A stretch of DNA of 64,000 bases, from positions 83,172 to 147,171 of the forward strand of contig MKSW01000002.1 in assembly GCA_001897425.1 (NCBI GenBank), read 5' to 3'. The notes beneath the pieces are model-generated. The model did no database searches and was not told the origin of the DNA. It saw only the letters and a program-made list of their open reading frames with translations. The position numbers and the translations under genes were made by a program. Of the stretch, positions 48,302 through 57,324 are shown in pieces (within the stretch, counting starts at the first letter, position 1; every line of letters starts with the position of its first letter). Source of the stretch: Actinobacteria bacterium 69-20 (lineage in GTDB: Bacteria; Actinomycetota; Actinomycetes; Mycobacteriales; Nakamurellaceae).

Positions 48302-50397
48302 GCCGTCTCCGAACGCACCGGGAAGCTCTCGGCCGTCGGGGAATCATTGCGCCGGCTGGCCGCCCACTCGGTGATCGCGGCGACGGCGGCGGCCACGCCC
48401 ACCCCGTTGATCTGCGAACCGTCCCGGAACCGGAATGAAACTGCGCCAGCGTCAACATCTTTCGCCCCGGCGAGCAGCTGGAACGGCACCTTCTGGGTGG
48501 TGTGGGTGCGGATCTTCTTCTGCATCCGGTCGTCGGAGCGATCCACCTCCACCCGGATACCCGCGGCCCGGAGCCGTGCCGCCACCGCGTCGAGGTGGTC
48601 GGCGAACGCGTCCGCGACCGGGATCCCGACCACCTGCACCGGCGCCAGCCACACCGGGAACGCGCCGGCATAGTGCTCGGTGAGCACACCGAAGAACCGC
48701 TCGATCGACCCGAACTTCGCGGAGTGGATCATCACCGGACGCTGCCGGGAGCCGTCCGCGGCCACGTACTCCAGCTCGAATCCTTCGGGCTGGTTGAAGT
48801 CGTATTGGATCGTCGACATCTGCCAGGTGCGGCCGATCGCGTCGCGCGCCTGCACCGAGATCTTCGGGCCGTAGAACGCCGCGCCGCCCGGGTCCGCCAC
48901 CAGCTCCAGCCCGGTGCTCTTCGCGACCTCCTCCAGGACGGCGGTGGCCGCCGCCCACTGCTCCTCCGAGCCCTTGAACTTGGCGACGTTCTTCTCGTCG
49001 CGGGTGGACAGCTCCAGGTAGTAGTCCGTGAGCCCGAAATCGTTCAGCAGCGAGAGCACGAACTTCAGCAGGTGCTTGACCTCGTCGGCGGCGCCTTCCC
49101 GCGTGACGTACGAGTGCGAATCGTCCTGGGTCAGCCCGCGCACCCGGGTCAAACCGTGTACCACGCCGGACTTCTCGTACCGGTAGACGCTGCCGAACTC
49201 GAAGTACCGGATCGGCAGGTCGCGGTAGGAGCGCTGCCGCGAGCGGTAGATCAGGTTGTGCATGGGGCAGTTCATGGCCTTGAGGTAGTAGGCCTGCCCG
49301 GCGCGCCGCAGCGTCCCGTCCGAGTCGCGCTCCTCGTCCACGTGCATCGGCGGGAACATGGTATCCGCGTAGTACGGCAGGTGCCCGGAGAGCTCGAACA
49401 GGTGCTGCTTGGAGATGTGCGGGGTGCCGACGTAGTCGAAGCCCTCCTCGATGTGGCGGCGGCGAACGTAGTCCTCCATCTCCCGCTTGATCACCCCGCC
49501 TTTCGGGTGGAAAACCACCAGGCCGGAACCGATCTCGTCTGGGAAGCTGAACAGGTCGAGTTCCGCGCCCAGCCGCCGGTGGTCGCGGCGCTCCGCCTCG
49601 GCCAACATGTCCAGGTGGGCGGCGAGCGCCTCGTCCGACTCCCACGCCGTGCCGTAGATCCGCTGCAGTTGCGGGTTCTTCTCGCTCCCCCGCCAGTAGG
49701 CCGCGGCCGTGCGCATCAGCTTGAACGCCGGGATGTGCTTGGTGGTCGGCAGGTGCGGACCGCGGCACAGATCCCCCCACACCCGCTCGCCGGTGTGCGC
49801 GTGCAGGTTGTCGTAGATGGTCAGCTCGCCGCCCGCCGGATCGACCTCCATCACCTCGGAGGTGTCGACGGCTGCCGAATCCTCTTGCGCGGCACCGGAT
49901 TTCAGGCCGATGAGCTCCAGCTTATAGGGCTCGGACGCGAGTTCGTCGCGGGCATCATCGGGTATGACGACGCGTCGGGCGAAGCGCTGTCCGGATTTGA
50001 TGATCTTCTTCATCCGGCGTTCCAGCTCGACCAGATCGTCCGGGGTGAAGGGCCGCGGCACGTCGAAGTCGTAGTAGAAGCCGTCCCGGATCGGCGGCCC
50101 GATGCCCAGCTTCGCCTCCGGGAACACCTCCTGAACGGCCTGGGCCAGCACATGCGCCGTGGAGTGCCGGATCACCGCGCGCCCGTCGTCCGAATCGGCG
50201 GCGACCGCCTCGACCTCGGTGTCCGCGTCCGGTGTCCACGCGAGATCGCGCAGCCGCTCGTCCGCATCGCGGACGACGACGATCGCATCCGGGCCCGTTC
50301 GCGGCAGCCCCGCCTCGCCGATCGCGACCGACGCGCTCGTCCCGGCGGGTACTCGCACCCGAACGGCATGGGTCGGTGATGCGGCGGAAACGGACAC
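48298..50397 (-). CDS. thrS: Threonyl-tRNA synthetase
   Basis: A 699-residue class II synthetase. The GTG at 50397 is chosen because GGGAG is seven bases upstream and the product then starts like mycobacterial ThrS. The TGS domain is followed by the editing/SAD domain ([17 protein letters not shown], with H-x3-H, and later Cys in DLCRGPHLP). The core has [15 protein letters not shown]-like [18 protein letters not shown] motif 2 ([13 protein letters not shown]) and motif 3 ([15 protein letters not shown]). An anticodon domain ends the protein. A CGGGTATGACG copy (49963-49969) creates an ATA codon in VIP. Confidence 0.95.
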   Translation of the reverse strand: MSVSAASPTHAVRVRVPAGTSASVAIGEAGLPRTGPDAIVVVRDADERLRDLAWTPDADTEVEAVAADSDDGRAVIRHSTAHVLAQAVQEVFPEAKLGIGPPIRDGFYYDFDVPRPFTPDDLVELERRMKKIIKSGQRFARRVVIPDDARDELASEPYKLELIGLKSGAAQEDSAAVDTSEVMEVDPAGGELTIYDNLHAHTGERVWGDLCRGPHLPTTKHIPAFKLMRTAAAYWRGSEKNPQLQRIYGTAWESDEALAAHLDMLAEAERRDHRRLGAELDLFSFPDEIGSGLVVFHPKGGVIKREMEDYVRRRHIEEGFDYVGTPHISKQHLFELSGHLPYYADTMFPPMHVDEERDSDGTLRRAGQAYYLKAMNCPMHNLIYRSRQRSYRDLPIRYFEFGSVYRYEKSGVVHGLTRVRGLTQDDSHSYVTREGAADEVKHLLKFVLSLLNDFGLTDYYLELSTRDEKNVAKFKGSEEQWAAATAVLEEVAKSTGLELVADPGGAAFYGPKISVQARDAIGRTWQMSTIQYDFNQPEGFELEYVAADGSRQRPVMIHSAKFGSIERFFGVLTEHYAGAFPVWLAPVQVVGIPVADAFADHLDAVAARLRAAGIRVEVDRSDDRMQKKIRTHTTQKVPFQLLAGAKDVDAGAVSFRFRDGSQINGVGVAAAVAAITEWAASRRNDSPTAESFPVRSETA

Positions 50398-50564
50398 GAG
50401 CGGGCTCCCAGCGGTCGACAACAGGAACTGGTCGATCGTATCCGCCGCGCCGCGCGCACCACCGACCCCGGCGGAGCTGGTAGATGGGCACGGCCGACGG
50501 AGCCAGTCACTGTGTACTGCCGGCGGCGGATGACGTGCCCCCTGCCGACGCATCGGCACGGGGA

Positions 50565-50611
50565 TAGCCTCGAAGAGGAGCTCGAAGAAAGACTCGACGA
50601 AGGAGCAGCCC
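50565..50611 (+). promoter_or_regulatory. Glutathione peroxidase promoter and 12-bp repeat leader
   Basis: TAGCCT (50565-50570) is a -10 candidate. It overlaps three 12-bp direct repeats starting CTCGAAGA at 50569 and 50581 and CTCGACGA at 50593. The ribosome site AAGGAG is the end of the third repeat. The repeats lie wholly in the leader. Confidence 0.5.
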
Positions 50612-51100
50612 GTGACGGTCTACGAATACCCCGCGAACACATTGGCCGGAGAACCCATCGATCTACACCGGTTCGCCGATTCGGCGCTACTGATCGTGAA
50701 CGTCGCGTCGAAATGTGGGTTCACCCCGCAGTACGCCGGCCTCGAGCAGTTGCACGCGAAGTATCAGGACCGCGGTTTCTCCGTCCTGGGGGTGCCGTGC
50801 AACCAGTTCGGCGGCCAGGAGCCGGGAACCCCCGAGGAGATTGCGGAGTTCTGCTCCGCCACCTACGGCGTGACGTTCCCGATGTTGGCGAAGGTGGACG
50901 TGAACGGCGAGACCCGCCATCCGCTGTATGCGGAGTTGACGCAGTATCCCGACAGTGACGGCATCGCGGGGGACGTGCAATGGAATTTCGAGAAGTTCCT
51001 CATCTCTCCGGAAGGAGCGCCGGTCGGCCGCTTCCGGTCCGCCGTCGCTCCCGACGATCCGGCACTGGTCGGCGCGATCGAGGCGCAGCTTCCGCGCTGA
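50612..51100 (+). CDS. Glutathione peroxidase family thiol peroxidase
   Basis: A 162-residue peroxidase. The peroxidatic cysteine is in [19 protein letters not shown], the conserved Gln in [10 protein letters not shown], and the Trp-Asn pair in WNFEKFLI. The second family cysteine is in [13 protein letters not shown], so a thioredoxin-dependent two-cysteine mechanism is likely, as in other actinobacteria without glutathione. It starts at GTG with AAGGAG. It reduces hydroperoxides in the cytoplasm, and with the AhpD-like gene next to it gives a small peroxide-defence unit. Confidence 0.93.
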   Translation: MTVYEYPANTLAGEPIDLHRFADSALLIVNVASKCGFTPQYAGLEQLHAKYQDRGFSVLGVPCNQFGGQEPGTPEEIAEFCSATYGVTFPMLAKVDVNGETRHPLYAELTQYPDSDGIAGDVQWNFEKFLISPEGAPVGRFRSAVAPDDPALVGAIEAQLPR

Positions 51101-51198
51101 CCGCGCGGTGATCACACACCGCCCGTGCGGCCGGCACCAGCCACCGGAACACCAGCGAGCGCACGGTAACCAGACACACTCACGAAGAAGGACCCGCC

Positions 51199-51540
51199 AT
51201 GGCCGAGAGCATGTACCACCCCACCACCCGGGAGATCGCCCAGCGGCGCAAGGAACTCGCGCCGCACACGCATGACGCGTTCGAGGCGTTCAGCAAGGCG
51301 GTATTCGCGGACGGTGCTCTGCCGGAGAAGACGAAACAGTTGATCGCGGTCGCCGTCGCGCACACCACGCAATGCCCTTACTGTATCCAGGGTCACACCA
51401 CATTGGCGCATCGCAAGGGTGCGTCTGACGAGGAAATCATGGAAGCCGTCTGGGTGGCGGCGGAAATGCGTGCCGGCGGCTCATACGCCCACTCGACCAT
51501 TGCGCTCGAGACCCTGGACCGCCTGCACCAGCGGTCCTGA
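51199..51540 (+). CDS. AhpD-like carboxymuconolactone decarboxylase family protein
   Basis: A 113-residue protein with the AhpD core: LPEKTKQLIAVAVAHTTQCPYCIQGHTTLAHRKGA in pieces. The CPYC redox pair and the His three residues after the second Cys (C-x2-C-x3-H) are the active site of alkylhydroperoxidase-D proteins. Many family members are small oligomeric reductases or decarboxylases of unknown substrate. The ATG has AGAAGGA seven bases upstream. It is 98 bp after the peroxidase gene, and a strong terminator follows. Confidence 0.9.
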   Translation: MAESMYHPTTREIAQRRKELAPHTHDAFEAFSKAVFADGALPEKTKQLIAVAVAHTTQCPYCIQGHTTLAHRKGASDEEIMEAVWVAAEMRAGGSYAHSTIALETLDRLHQRS

Positions 51541-51574
51541 CCTGCGTCGGGCCGGCACCGGAACCGGCCGGCCA

Positions 51575-51608
51575 CAATGGCGTCGGATTGTCATATCCGA
51601 CGCCATTG
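51575..51608 (+). terminator. Strong hairpin with TGTCAT loop
   Basis: CAATGGCGTCGGAT (51575-51588) pairs perfectly with ATCCGACGCCATTG (51595-51608) around TGTCAT. It begins 35 bases after the AhpD-like stop. There is no T-run, as often in actinobacteria. The loop and inner stem read CGGATATGACA on the other strand, a one-base variant of the repeated motif. Confidence 0.75.
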
Positions 51609-51845
51609 CTGTCTGTTATGAGCACAATCCGTCATCTCCCCGACAACGACGCGTTTTATCAACATATCAGTTGCATAAATCGATTCCCGAAACGCCGAAA
51701 CTGGGCGCGCGAGAACACGTTTGGGCCACTAACATGATGCAACGCATGCCCAGAACGTAAGACCACACCGCAGTATTTCCGTGCACCATCGACCCCGCCG
51801 CCGGACCCGACGCTCGTCGATATGCGTGAGAGTAGAGGCATCACC
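51609..51845 (+). promoter_or_regulatory. narG upstream control region
   Basis: No gene is supported between the terminator and narG (about 237 bp). The stretch 51650-51690 is unusually AT-rich. It contains an imperfect dyad, TTTATCAAC (51655-51663) against GTTGCATAAA (51670-51679), with one bulged C and a six-base centre. It could be the site of a Crp/FNR-like or other redox regulator, although it does not match the FNR consensus. TAACAT (51726-51731 by my count) is a weak -10 candidate. The narG ribosome site is AGAGG, seven bases before the ATG. Confidence 0.4.
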
Positions 51846-54800
51846 ATGACCAGCAGTACCCGAACGACCTCGGCCGCGCACCCCGCACAACTCGCGCCGC
51901 TGTTGCCCGGAGGCGAGCCGGTGGAATCGCTGCTGCGGAAGGCGCAGTTCTTCACGCCGGGCACGCCGACCCCCGACCACCGCGAGGTGCACCGCAAGGG
52001 CGGGCGGCAAGCGGAACAGTTCTACAAGGACCGCTGGCATCACGACAAGGAGGTCCGGTCGACGCACGGCGTCAACTGCACCGGATCGTGCTCCTGGAAG
52101 GTGTACGTCAAGGACGGCATCATCACCTGGGAGACGCAGCAGACCGACTACCCGTCCGTCGGTCCGGACAGCCCCGAGTACGAGCCCCGCGGATGCCCGC
52201 GCGGCGCCTCGTTCTCCTGGTACACCTACTCCCCGGCCAGGGTGCGCTATCCGTACATCCGCGGCCCGCTGCTGAAGGTGTGGCGCGAGGCGAAGGCGCG
52301 GCTCGGTGATCCGGTCCTCGCCTGGGCGGACATCATCGCCAAACCCGAACTGACCGCGCAATACAAGCAGTCCCGGGGCATGGGCGGGTTCGTCCGCTCC
52401 ACCTGGTCCGAGGTGTCCGAACTGATCGCGGCCGCGCACGTGCAGACGGTCAAGCAGTTCGGCCCGGATCGCGTGGTGGGCTTCTCCCCCATTCCGGCGA
52501 TGTCCCAGGTCTCGTACGCGGCCGGCACTCGCTTCCTGTCGCTGATCGGCGGCACCATCCTGTCGTTCTACGACTGGTACGCGGATATGCCGATCGCCTC
52601 CCCGCAGGTCTTCGGCGATCAGACGGACGTGCCGGAATCCGCCGACTGGTGGAATTCCGCGTACCTCATGCTGTGGGGCTCGAACCTGCCGATCACCCGC
52701 ACCCCCGACGCGCATTTCATGACGGAGGCACGGTACAAGGGGCAGAAGGTCGTGGTGGTAAGCCCGGACTTCGGCGACCACACGAAATTCGCCGACGACT
52801 GGCTGCCGTGTTCCCCCGGAAACGACGGCGCGCTCGCCATGGCGATGGGGCACGTGATCCTCACCGAGTTCTATCGCGACCGGCAGGTGGACTATTTCAC
52901 CGACTACGTCAAGAAATACACCGATCTGCCGTTCCTGGTCACCCTGCGCAAGAACGGCGACGCATACGTTCCGGACAAGTTCCTGACCGCTGCGGATCTC
53001 GGCCGCGATCAGGAAGCGGCCGCGCATCAAACCGTGCTCATGGATTCGGCGACCGGCGCACCGGTATTCCCGAACGGCACCCTGGCGTCGCGTTACTCGA
53101 AATCCGGCGAGGGCAAGTGGAACCTCGACCTCGAGGGCGTCGACCCGGCGCTGACGATGCTCGGCCGCGGTGGCGAATCGGTCGCCGTGGACCTGCCGCG
53201 ATTCGACATCGGCGAGACCGAGGGCGGAACGTCGATCCGGCGCGGCGTCCCGGCGGCGACGGTCGGTGGGCACCTGGTCACCACCGCGTTCGACCTGCTG
53301 CTCGCGCAGTATGCCGTGAAGCGCGACGGCCTGCCGGGCGAGTGGCCGGCCGGATATGACGACGATTCGCCCTATACGCCGGCCTGGCAGGAGCCGATCA
53401 CCTCGGTGCCGGCCGAGGCGGTGACCCGGATCGCGAGAGAGTTCGCCCGCAACGCCGAACTCACGCACGGCCGATCCATGATCGCCATGGGTGCCGGAAC
53501 GAACCACTGGTTCCACTCGGACGAGATCTATCGCACCTTCTTCACGCTGCTGCTGCTGTGCGGATGCCAGGGCCGCAACGGTGGCGGCTGGGCGCACTAC
53601 GTCGGCCAGGAGAAGGTGCGGCCGCTCACCGGATTCCAGCAGGTCGCCTTCGCGCTGGACTGGCAGCGGCCGACCCGGCACATGACCAGCACCTCCTTCT
53701 TCTACATGCACACGGACCAGTGGCGGTACGAGAGCTTCGGTGCCGACGAGCTGTCATCCCCACTCGGCAAGGGCATCTTCCGCGGCAAGGCCTTCGCCGA
53801 CGCCCTCGCCCAGGCCGCGCGCATGGGCTGGACGCCGTCCCATCCGACGCTGGACCGCAACCCCTTGGACGTCGCCGACGAGGCCGCCGCAGCGGGCAAG
53901 CCAGTGGCCGACTACATCGTGGAGGAGCTGAAGACAGGCCGGCTCGGGTTCGCGGGCCGGGATCCCGACTCGCCGCAGAACTTCCCGCGGGTGATGACGG
54001 TCTGGCGGGCGAACCTGCTCGGCTCCTCGGGCAAGGGCATGGAGTACTTCATGCGCCACCTGCTCGGCGCCGCGGACGCGGTACGCGCGGACGAAACGCC
54101 GGAAGCCTTGCGGCCCAAGGAGATCCGCTGGCACGACGAGGCGCCCCGGGCGAAGCTCGACCTCATCACCACGATCGACTTCCGCATGACGTCGTCCTGC
54201 ACGTATTCGGACATCGTGCTGCCGGCCGCGACGTGGTACGAGAAGCACGACATCTCCACCACGGACATGCACCCGTTCGTGCATTCGTTCAACCCGGCGA
54301 TCGCACCGCCGTGGGAGACACGCACCGACTTCGACACGTTCAACACCATCGCGCGCGAGTTCTCCCGGCTGGCCGGCAAGCACCTGGGCACCCGCACCGA
54401 CGTGATCGCGGCACCCATGCAGCACGACACCCCGGGCGAACTGGCACAGCCCGGCGGCCGAGTCCGGGACTGGGCGAACGGCGAATGCGAGCCGATCCCC
54501 GGCGTGACGATGCCCGCGCTCATCGCCATCGAGCGCGACTACACCAAGGTCGCCGAGAAGATGGTGGCGCTCGGCCCACTGGTGGAGACGCTCGGCACCC
54601 CGCAGAAGGGCGTGAGCTGGAAACCGGTGGGCGCGATCGACGTACTCGGCCGGGTCAACGGGCGCATCCGCGGCGGGGTCGCCGACGGCCGGCCGGCGCT
54701 CAAGCGGGACGTCCACATGGCGGAGGCCATCCTGGCGCTGTCCGGCACCACGAACGCGCAGGTCGCCATCCAGGGCTGGCAGGCCTACGAGCAGAGGACC

Positions 54801-55571
54801 GGCAAGAAACTCGCGGACCTCGCGGAAGAGCGTGCCGCGGAACGCATCTCGTTCGCGGACACGCAGATCCAGCCGCGCTCGGTGATCACATCGCCGGAAT
54901 GGTCGGGCAGCGAGGCCGGCGGGCGGCGCTACTCGCCGTTCGTGGTGAACGTCGAACGGCTCAAGCCGTGGCACACGCTGACCGGTCGGATGCACTTCTT
55001 CGTGGACCACGACTGGATGATCGAATACGGCGAGCAATTGCCGACCTACCGGCCGCCGCTCAACTATCTGCGGCATTTCGGGAATCAACAGTCCGGAACG
55101 TCGTCATATCCGGAGATCACGGTGCGATACCTGACACCGCACTCGAAGTGGTCGATCCACTCCGAATACCAGGACAACCTGCACATGTTGCGCCTGTTCC
55201 GCGGCGGCCCGACGATCTGGATGAGCGACGTCGACGCCGCCACCATCGGCGTCAAGGACAACGAATGGGTCGAGGTCTACAACCGCAACGGCGTGGTGGT
55301 GTGCCGCGCGACGATCAGCCACCGTATGCCGAAGGGAACCGTGTACTACCACCACGCGAAGGATCGTCACCTCATGACGCCGAAATCGGAGATCTCCGGC
55401 TGGCACGGCGGCGGCGACAACTCGCTCACCCGGGTCGTGATCAAACCGACGCACATGATCGGCGCCTACGGACAATTCACCGCCGGATTCAACTATTACG
55501 GGCCGACCGGAAACCAGCGTGACGAGATCACGGTGATCCGGAAGCGGTCGCAGGAGGTCGAGTACAAGTGA
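51846..55571 (+). CDS. narG: Respiratory nitrate reductase alpha subunit NarG
   Basis: A 1241-residue molybdopterin enzyme that reduces nitrate to nitrite on the inner face of the membrane. The [4Fe-4S] motif HGVNCTGSCSW and the later Cys of EPRGCPRG bind FS0 (His-Cys-Cys-Cys). The molybdenum Asp region is WWNSAYLMLWGSNLPITRTPDAHF in pieces. The C-terminal MGD-binding domain is complete. The ATG at 51846 is chosen over one at 51822 because only it has a ribosome site. The usual length confirms that it is intact. A TATGACG copy is at 53355-53361, a second at 55102-55108. Confidence 0.97.
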   Translation: MTSSTRTTSAAHPAQLAPLLPGGEPVESLLRKAQFFTPGTPTPDHREVHRKGGRQAEQFYKDRWHHDKEVRSTHGVNCTGSCSWKVYVKDGIITWETQQTDYPSVGPDSPEYEPRGCPRGASFSWYTYSPARVRYPYIRGPLLKVWREAKARLGDPVLAWADIIAKPELTAQYKQSRGMGGFVRSTWSEVSELIAAAHVQTVKQFGPDRVVGFSPIPAMSQVSYAAGTRFLSLIGGTILSFYDWYADMPIASPQVFGDQTDVPESADWWNSAYLMLWGSNLPITRTPDAHFMTEARYKGQKVVVVSPDFGDHTKFADDWLPCSPGNDGALAMAMGHVILTEFYRDRQVDYFTDYVKKYTDLPFLVTLRKNGDAYVPDKFLTAADLGRDQEAAAHQTVLMDSATGAPVFPNGTLASRYSKSGEGKWNLDLEGVDPALTMLGRGGESVAVDLPRFDIGETEGGTSIRRGVPAATVGGHLVTTAFDLLLAQYAVKRDGLPGEWPAGYDDDSPYTPAWQEPITSVPAEAVTRIAREFARNAELTHGRSMIAMGAGTNHWFHSDEIYRTFFTLLLLCGCQGRNGGGWAHYVGQEKVRPLTGFQQVAFALDWQRPTRHMTSTSFFYMHTDQWRYESFGADELSSPLGKGIFRGKAFADALAQAARMGWTPSHPTLDRNPLDVADEAAAAGKPVADYIVEELKTGRLGFAGRDPDSPQNFPRVMTVWRANLLGSSGKGMEYFMRHLLGAADAVRADETPEALRPKEIRWHDEAPRAKLDLITTIDFRMTSSCTYSDIVLPAATWYEKHDISTTDMHPFVHSFNPAIAPPWETRTDFDTFNTIAREFSRLAGKHLGTRTDVIAAPMQHDTPGELAQPGGRVRDWANGECEPIPGVTMPALIAIERDYTKVAEKMVALGPLVETLGTPQKGVSWKPVGAIDVLGRVNGRIRGGVADGRPALKRDVHMAEAILALSGTTNAQVAIQGWQAYEQRTGKKLADLAEERAAERISFADTQIQPRSVITSPEWSGSEAGGRRYSPFVVNVERLKPWHTLTGRMHFFVDHDWMIEYGEQLPTYRPPLNYLRHFGNQQSGTSSYPEITVRYLTPHSKWSIHSEYQDNLHMLRLFRGGPTIWMSDVDAATIGVKDNEWVEVYNRNGVVVCRATISHRMPKGTVYYHHAKDRHLMTPKSEISGWHGGGDNSLTRVVIKPTHMIGAYGQFTAGFNYYGPTGNQRDEITVIRKRSQEVEYK

Positions 55572-55611
55572 CGGTTCCCTTTGCAGACCAATTTCCCTCG
55601 GCGGTGACGAT

Positions 55612-57324
55612 ATGCGCGTAATGGCCAACGTGTCGATGGTGATGAACATCGACAAATGCATCGGGTGCCACACCTGCACAGTGACGTGCAAACAGACGTG
55701 GACCAACCGTCCCGGAACGGAATACGTCTATTTCAACAATGTCGAGACCAAGCCCGGTATCGGTTACCCGAAGCGGTACGAGGACCAGGAGCAGTGGCAC
55801 GGCGGCTGGACGCTGGACAAGAAGGGGCGGCTACAGCTCAAGGCGGGCGGGCGGCTGCGCAAACTACTGTCCATCTTCTACAACCCGGACCTGCCGACCA
55901 TCGACGATTACGGCGACCCGTGGACGTACGACTACCAGTCCGTGCTGAACGCCCCGCTGGGCACGCCGAACCCGAGCGCGCACTCCATCTCGGCGCTCAC
56001 CGGCAAGGACATGACCGTCCAATGGGGGTCCAACTTCGAGGACGACCTCGCGGGCGCACCCGAGACCGCGCTCGGCGACCCGAACCTGAAGGGCCTGGAG
56101 GAACAGGTCCGGATGGAGTTCGAGAACGTCTTCATGTTCTACCTCCCGCGGATCTGCGAACACTGCCTGAACCCGTCGTGCGTCGCATCGTGCCCCTCCG
56201 GCGCGATGTACAAGCGGGAAGAGGACGGGATCGTGCTCGTCGACCAGGACAAGTGCCGCGGCTGGCGGTTCTGCGTCTCCGGTTGCCCGTACAAGAAGGT
56301 GTACTTCAACCACCGCACCGGCAAGGCGGAGAAGTGCACATTCTGCTTCCCGCGGATCGAATCGGGCCAGCCGACCATCTGCGCCGAGACCTGCGTGGGA
56401 CGGCTGCGGTACCTCGGACTGTTCCTGTACGACGCGGACAAGGTGCTGGATGCCGCGGCCACGCCGGACGAGAAGGACTTGTACCAGGCCCAGTTGGACG
56501 TCTTCCTCGATCCGAACGATCCCGAGGTCGAGGCGGCGGCCATCCGCGACGGCATCCCGTACGACTGGATCCAAGCCGCGCGGCGCTCCCCCGTCTACGA
56601 CCTGGCCGTCCGGCACAAGGTGGCGCTGCCGCTGCATCCGGAATACCGCACGCTGCCGATGGTGTGGTACGTGCCGCCGCTCTCCCCGGTGGCGGACATC
56701 GTGCACGCGCAGGGCTACGACCATTCCGATCCGGATCGCGTCTTCGCGACGATCGACTCGCTGCGCATCCCGATCGACTACCTCGCGAACCTGTTCACCG
56801 CCGGCGACACCGACCTGATCCGGAGCGTGCTGCGCAAGTTGACGGCCGTGCGGGCGACCCAGCGGGCGAAGCAGCTCGGGCTGCCCGTCGATGACGGCCT
56901 GGCCGCGTCGGTCGGTTCCACTCCCGAAGACCTGGAAGACCTGTACCGGCTGCTGGCGATCGGGAAGTATTCGGACCGGTACGTGATCCCCCCCGCGCAC
57001 GCGGAGGAGGCCGGGCGGCTGATGGGCCAGCACGAGCAGCTGTTCTGCTCGCTGGACTACGACGGCGGTCCGGGCATGGGTGGCGGCGGTCCGGCAGGTC
57101 CGCACGGAATCAGCTCCTTCCAGCCCACAGGCACGGCGAGCGCGGCGAGCACATTCCGGTCGAACGACGGACACGACCACTTCAACCTGCTCGGTTCGAC
57201 GGGGGAGGCGTTCACCGCCGGGCACACGCACACGCACGCGCACCAGAACGGGGCCGAGTCGGCGGTGCCGTTCTGGCGGCGGAAGAAGACCCCGGGGCTG
57301 GCCGCGGAAGCGGGATCCGCATGA
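55612..57324 (+). CDS. narH: Respiratory nitrate reductase beta subunit NarH
   Basis: A 570-residue electron-transfer subunit with four cysteine groups: CIGCHTCTVTC, CEHCLNPSCVASCP, CRGWRFCVSGCP and CTFCFPR...CAETC. The Trp in CRGWRFC replaces a Cys, which marks the [3Fe-4S] cluster of NarH. The last ~65 residues extend past the usual core and end in a histidine-rich tail with HDHF and GHTHTHAHQ. An ATG three codons in (55621) is possible. The stop overlaps narJ (ATGA). Confidence 0.96.
   Translation: MRVMANVSMVMNIDKCIGCHTCTVTCKQTWTNRPGTEYVYFNNVETKPGIGYPKRYEDQEQWHGGWTLDKKGRLQLKAGGRLRKLLSIFYNPDLPTIDDYGDPWTYDYQSVLNAPLGTPNPSAHSISALTGKDMTVQWGSNFEDDLAGAPETALGDPNLKGLEEQVRMEFENVFMFYLPRICEHCLNPSCVASCPSGAMYKREEDGIVLVDQDKCRGWRFCVSGCPYKKVYFNHRTGKAEKCTFCFPRIESGQPTICAETCVGRLRYLGLFLYDADKVLDAAATPDEKDLYQAQLDVFLDPNDPEVEAAAIRDGIPYDWIQAARRSPVYDLAVRHKVALPLHPEYRTLPMVWYVPPLSPVADIVHAQGYDHSDPDRVFATIDSLRIPIDYLANLFTAGDTDLIRSVLRKLTAVRATQRAKQLGLPVDDGLAASVGSTPEDLEDLYRLLAIGKYSDRYVIPPAHAEEAGRLMGQHEQLFCSLDYDGGPGMGGGGPAGPHGISSFQPTGTASAASTFRSNDGHDHFNLLGSTGEAFTAGHTHTHAHQNGAESAVPFWRRKKTPGLAAEAGSA

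Noticed and set aside
50398..50564. T-box leader upstream of thrS
   Set aside because: No T-box sequence or specifier-loop pattern is seen, and the thrS ribosome site is close to the gene.
51655..51679. Canonical FNR site upstream of narG
   Set aside because: The dyad lacks TTGAT and ATCAA half sites, so only an unnamed operator is proposed.
51680..51705. GlnR box suggested by two GAAAC words upstream of narG
   Set aside because: The two words are only three bases apart, and the GTAAC partner and spacing of GlnR sites are missing.
53754..55088. A 444-codon minus-strand open frame inside narG
   Set aside because: narG is complete with its cofactor motifs. The antisense frame is a GC artefact.
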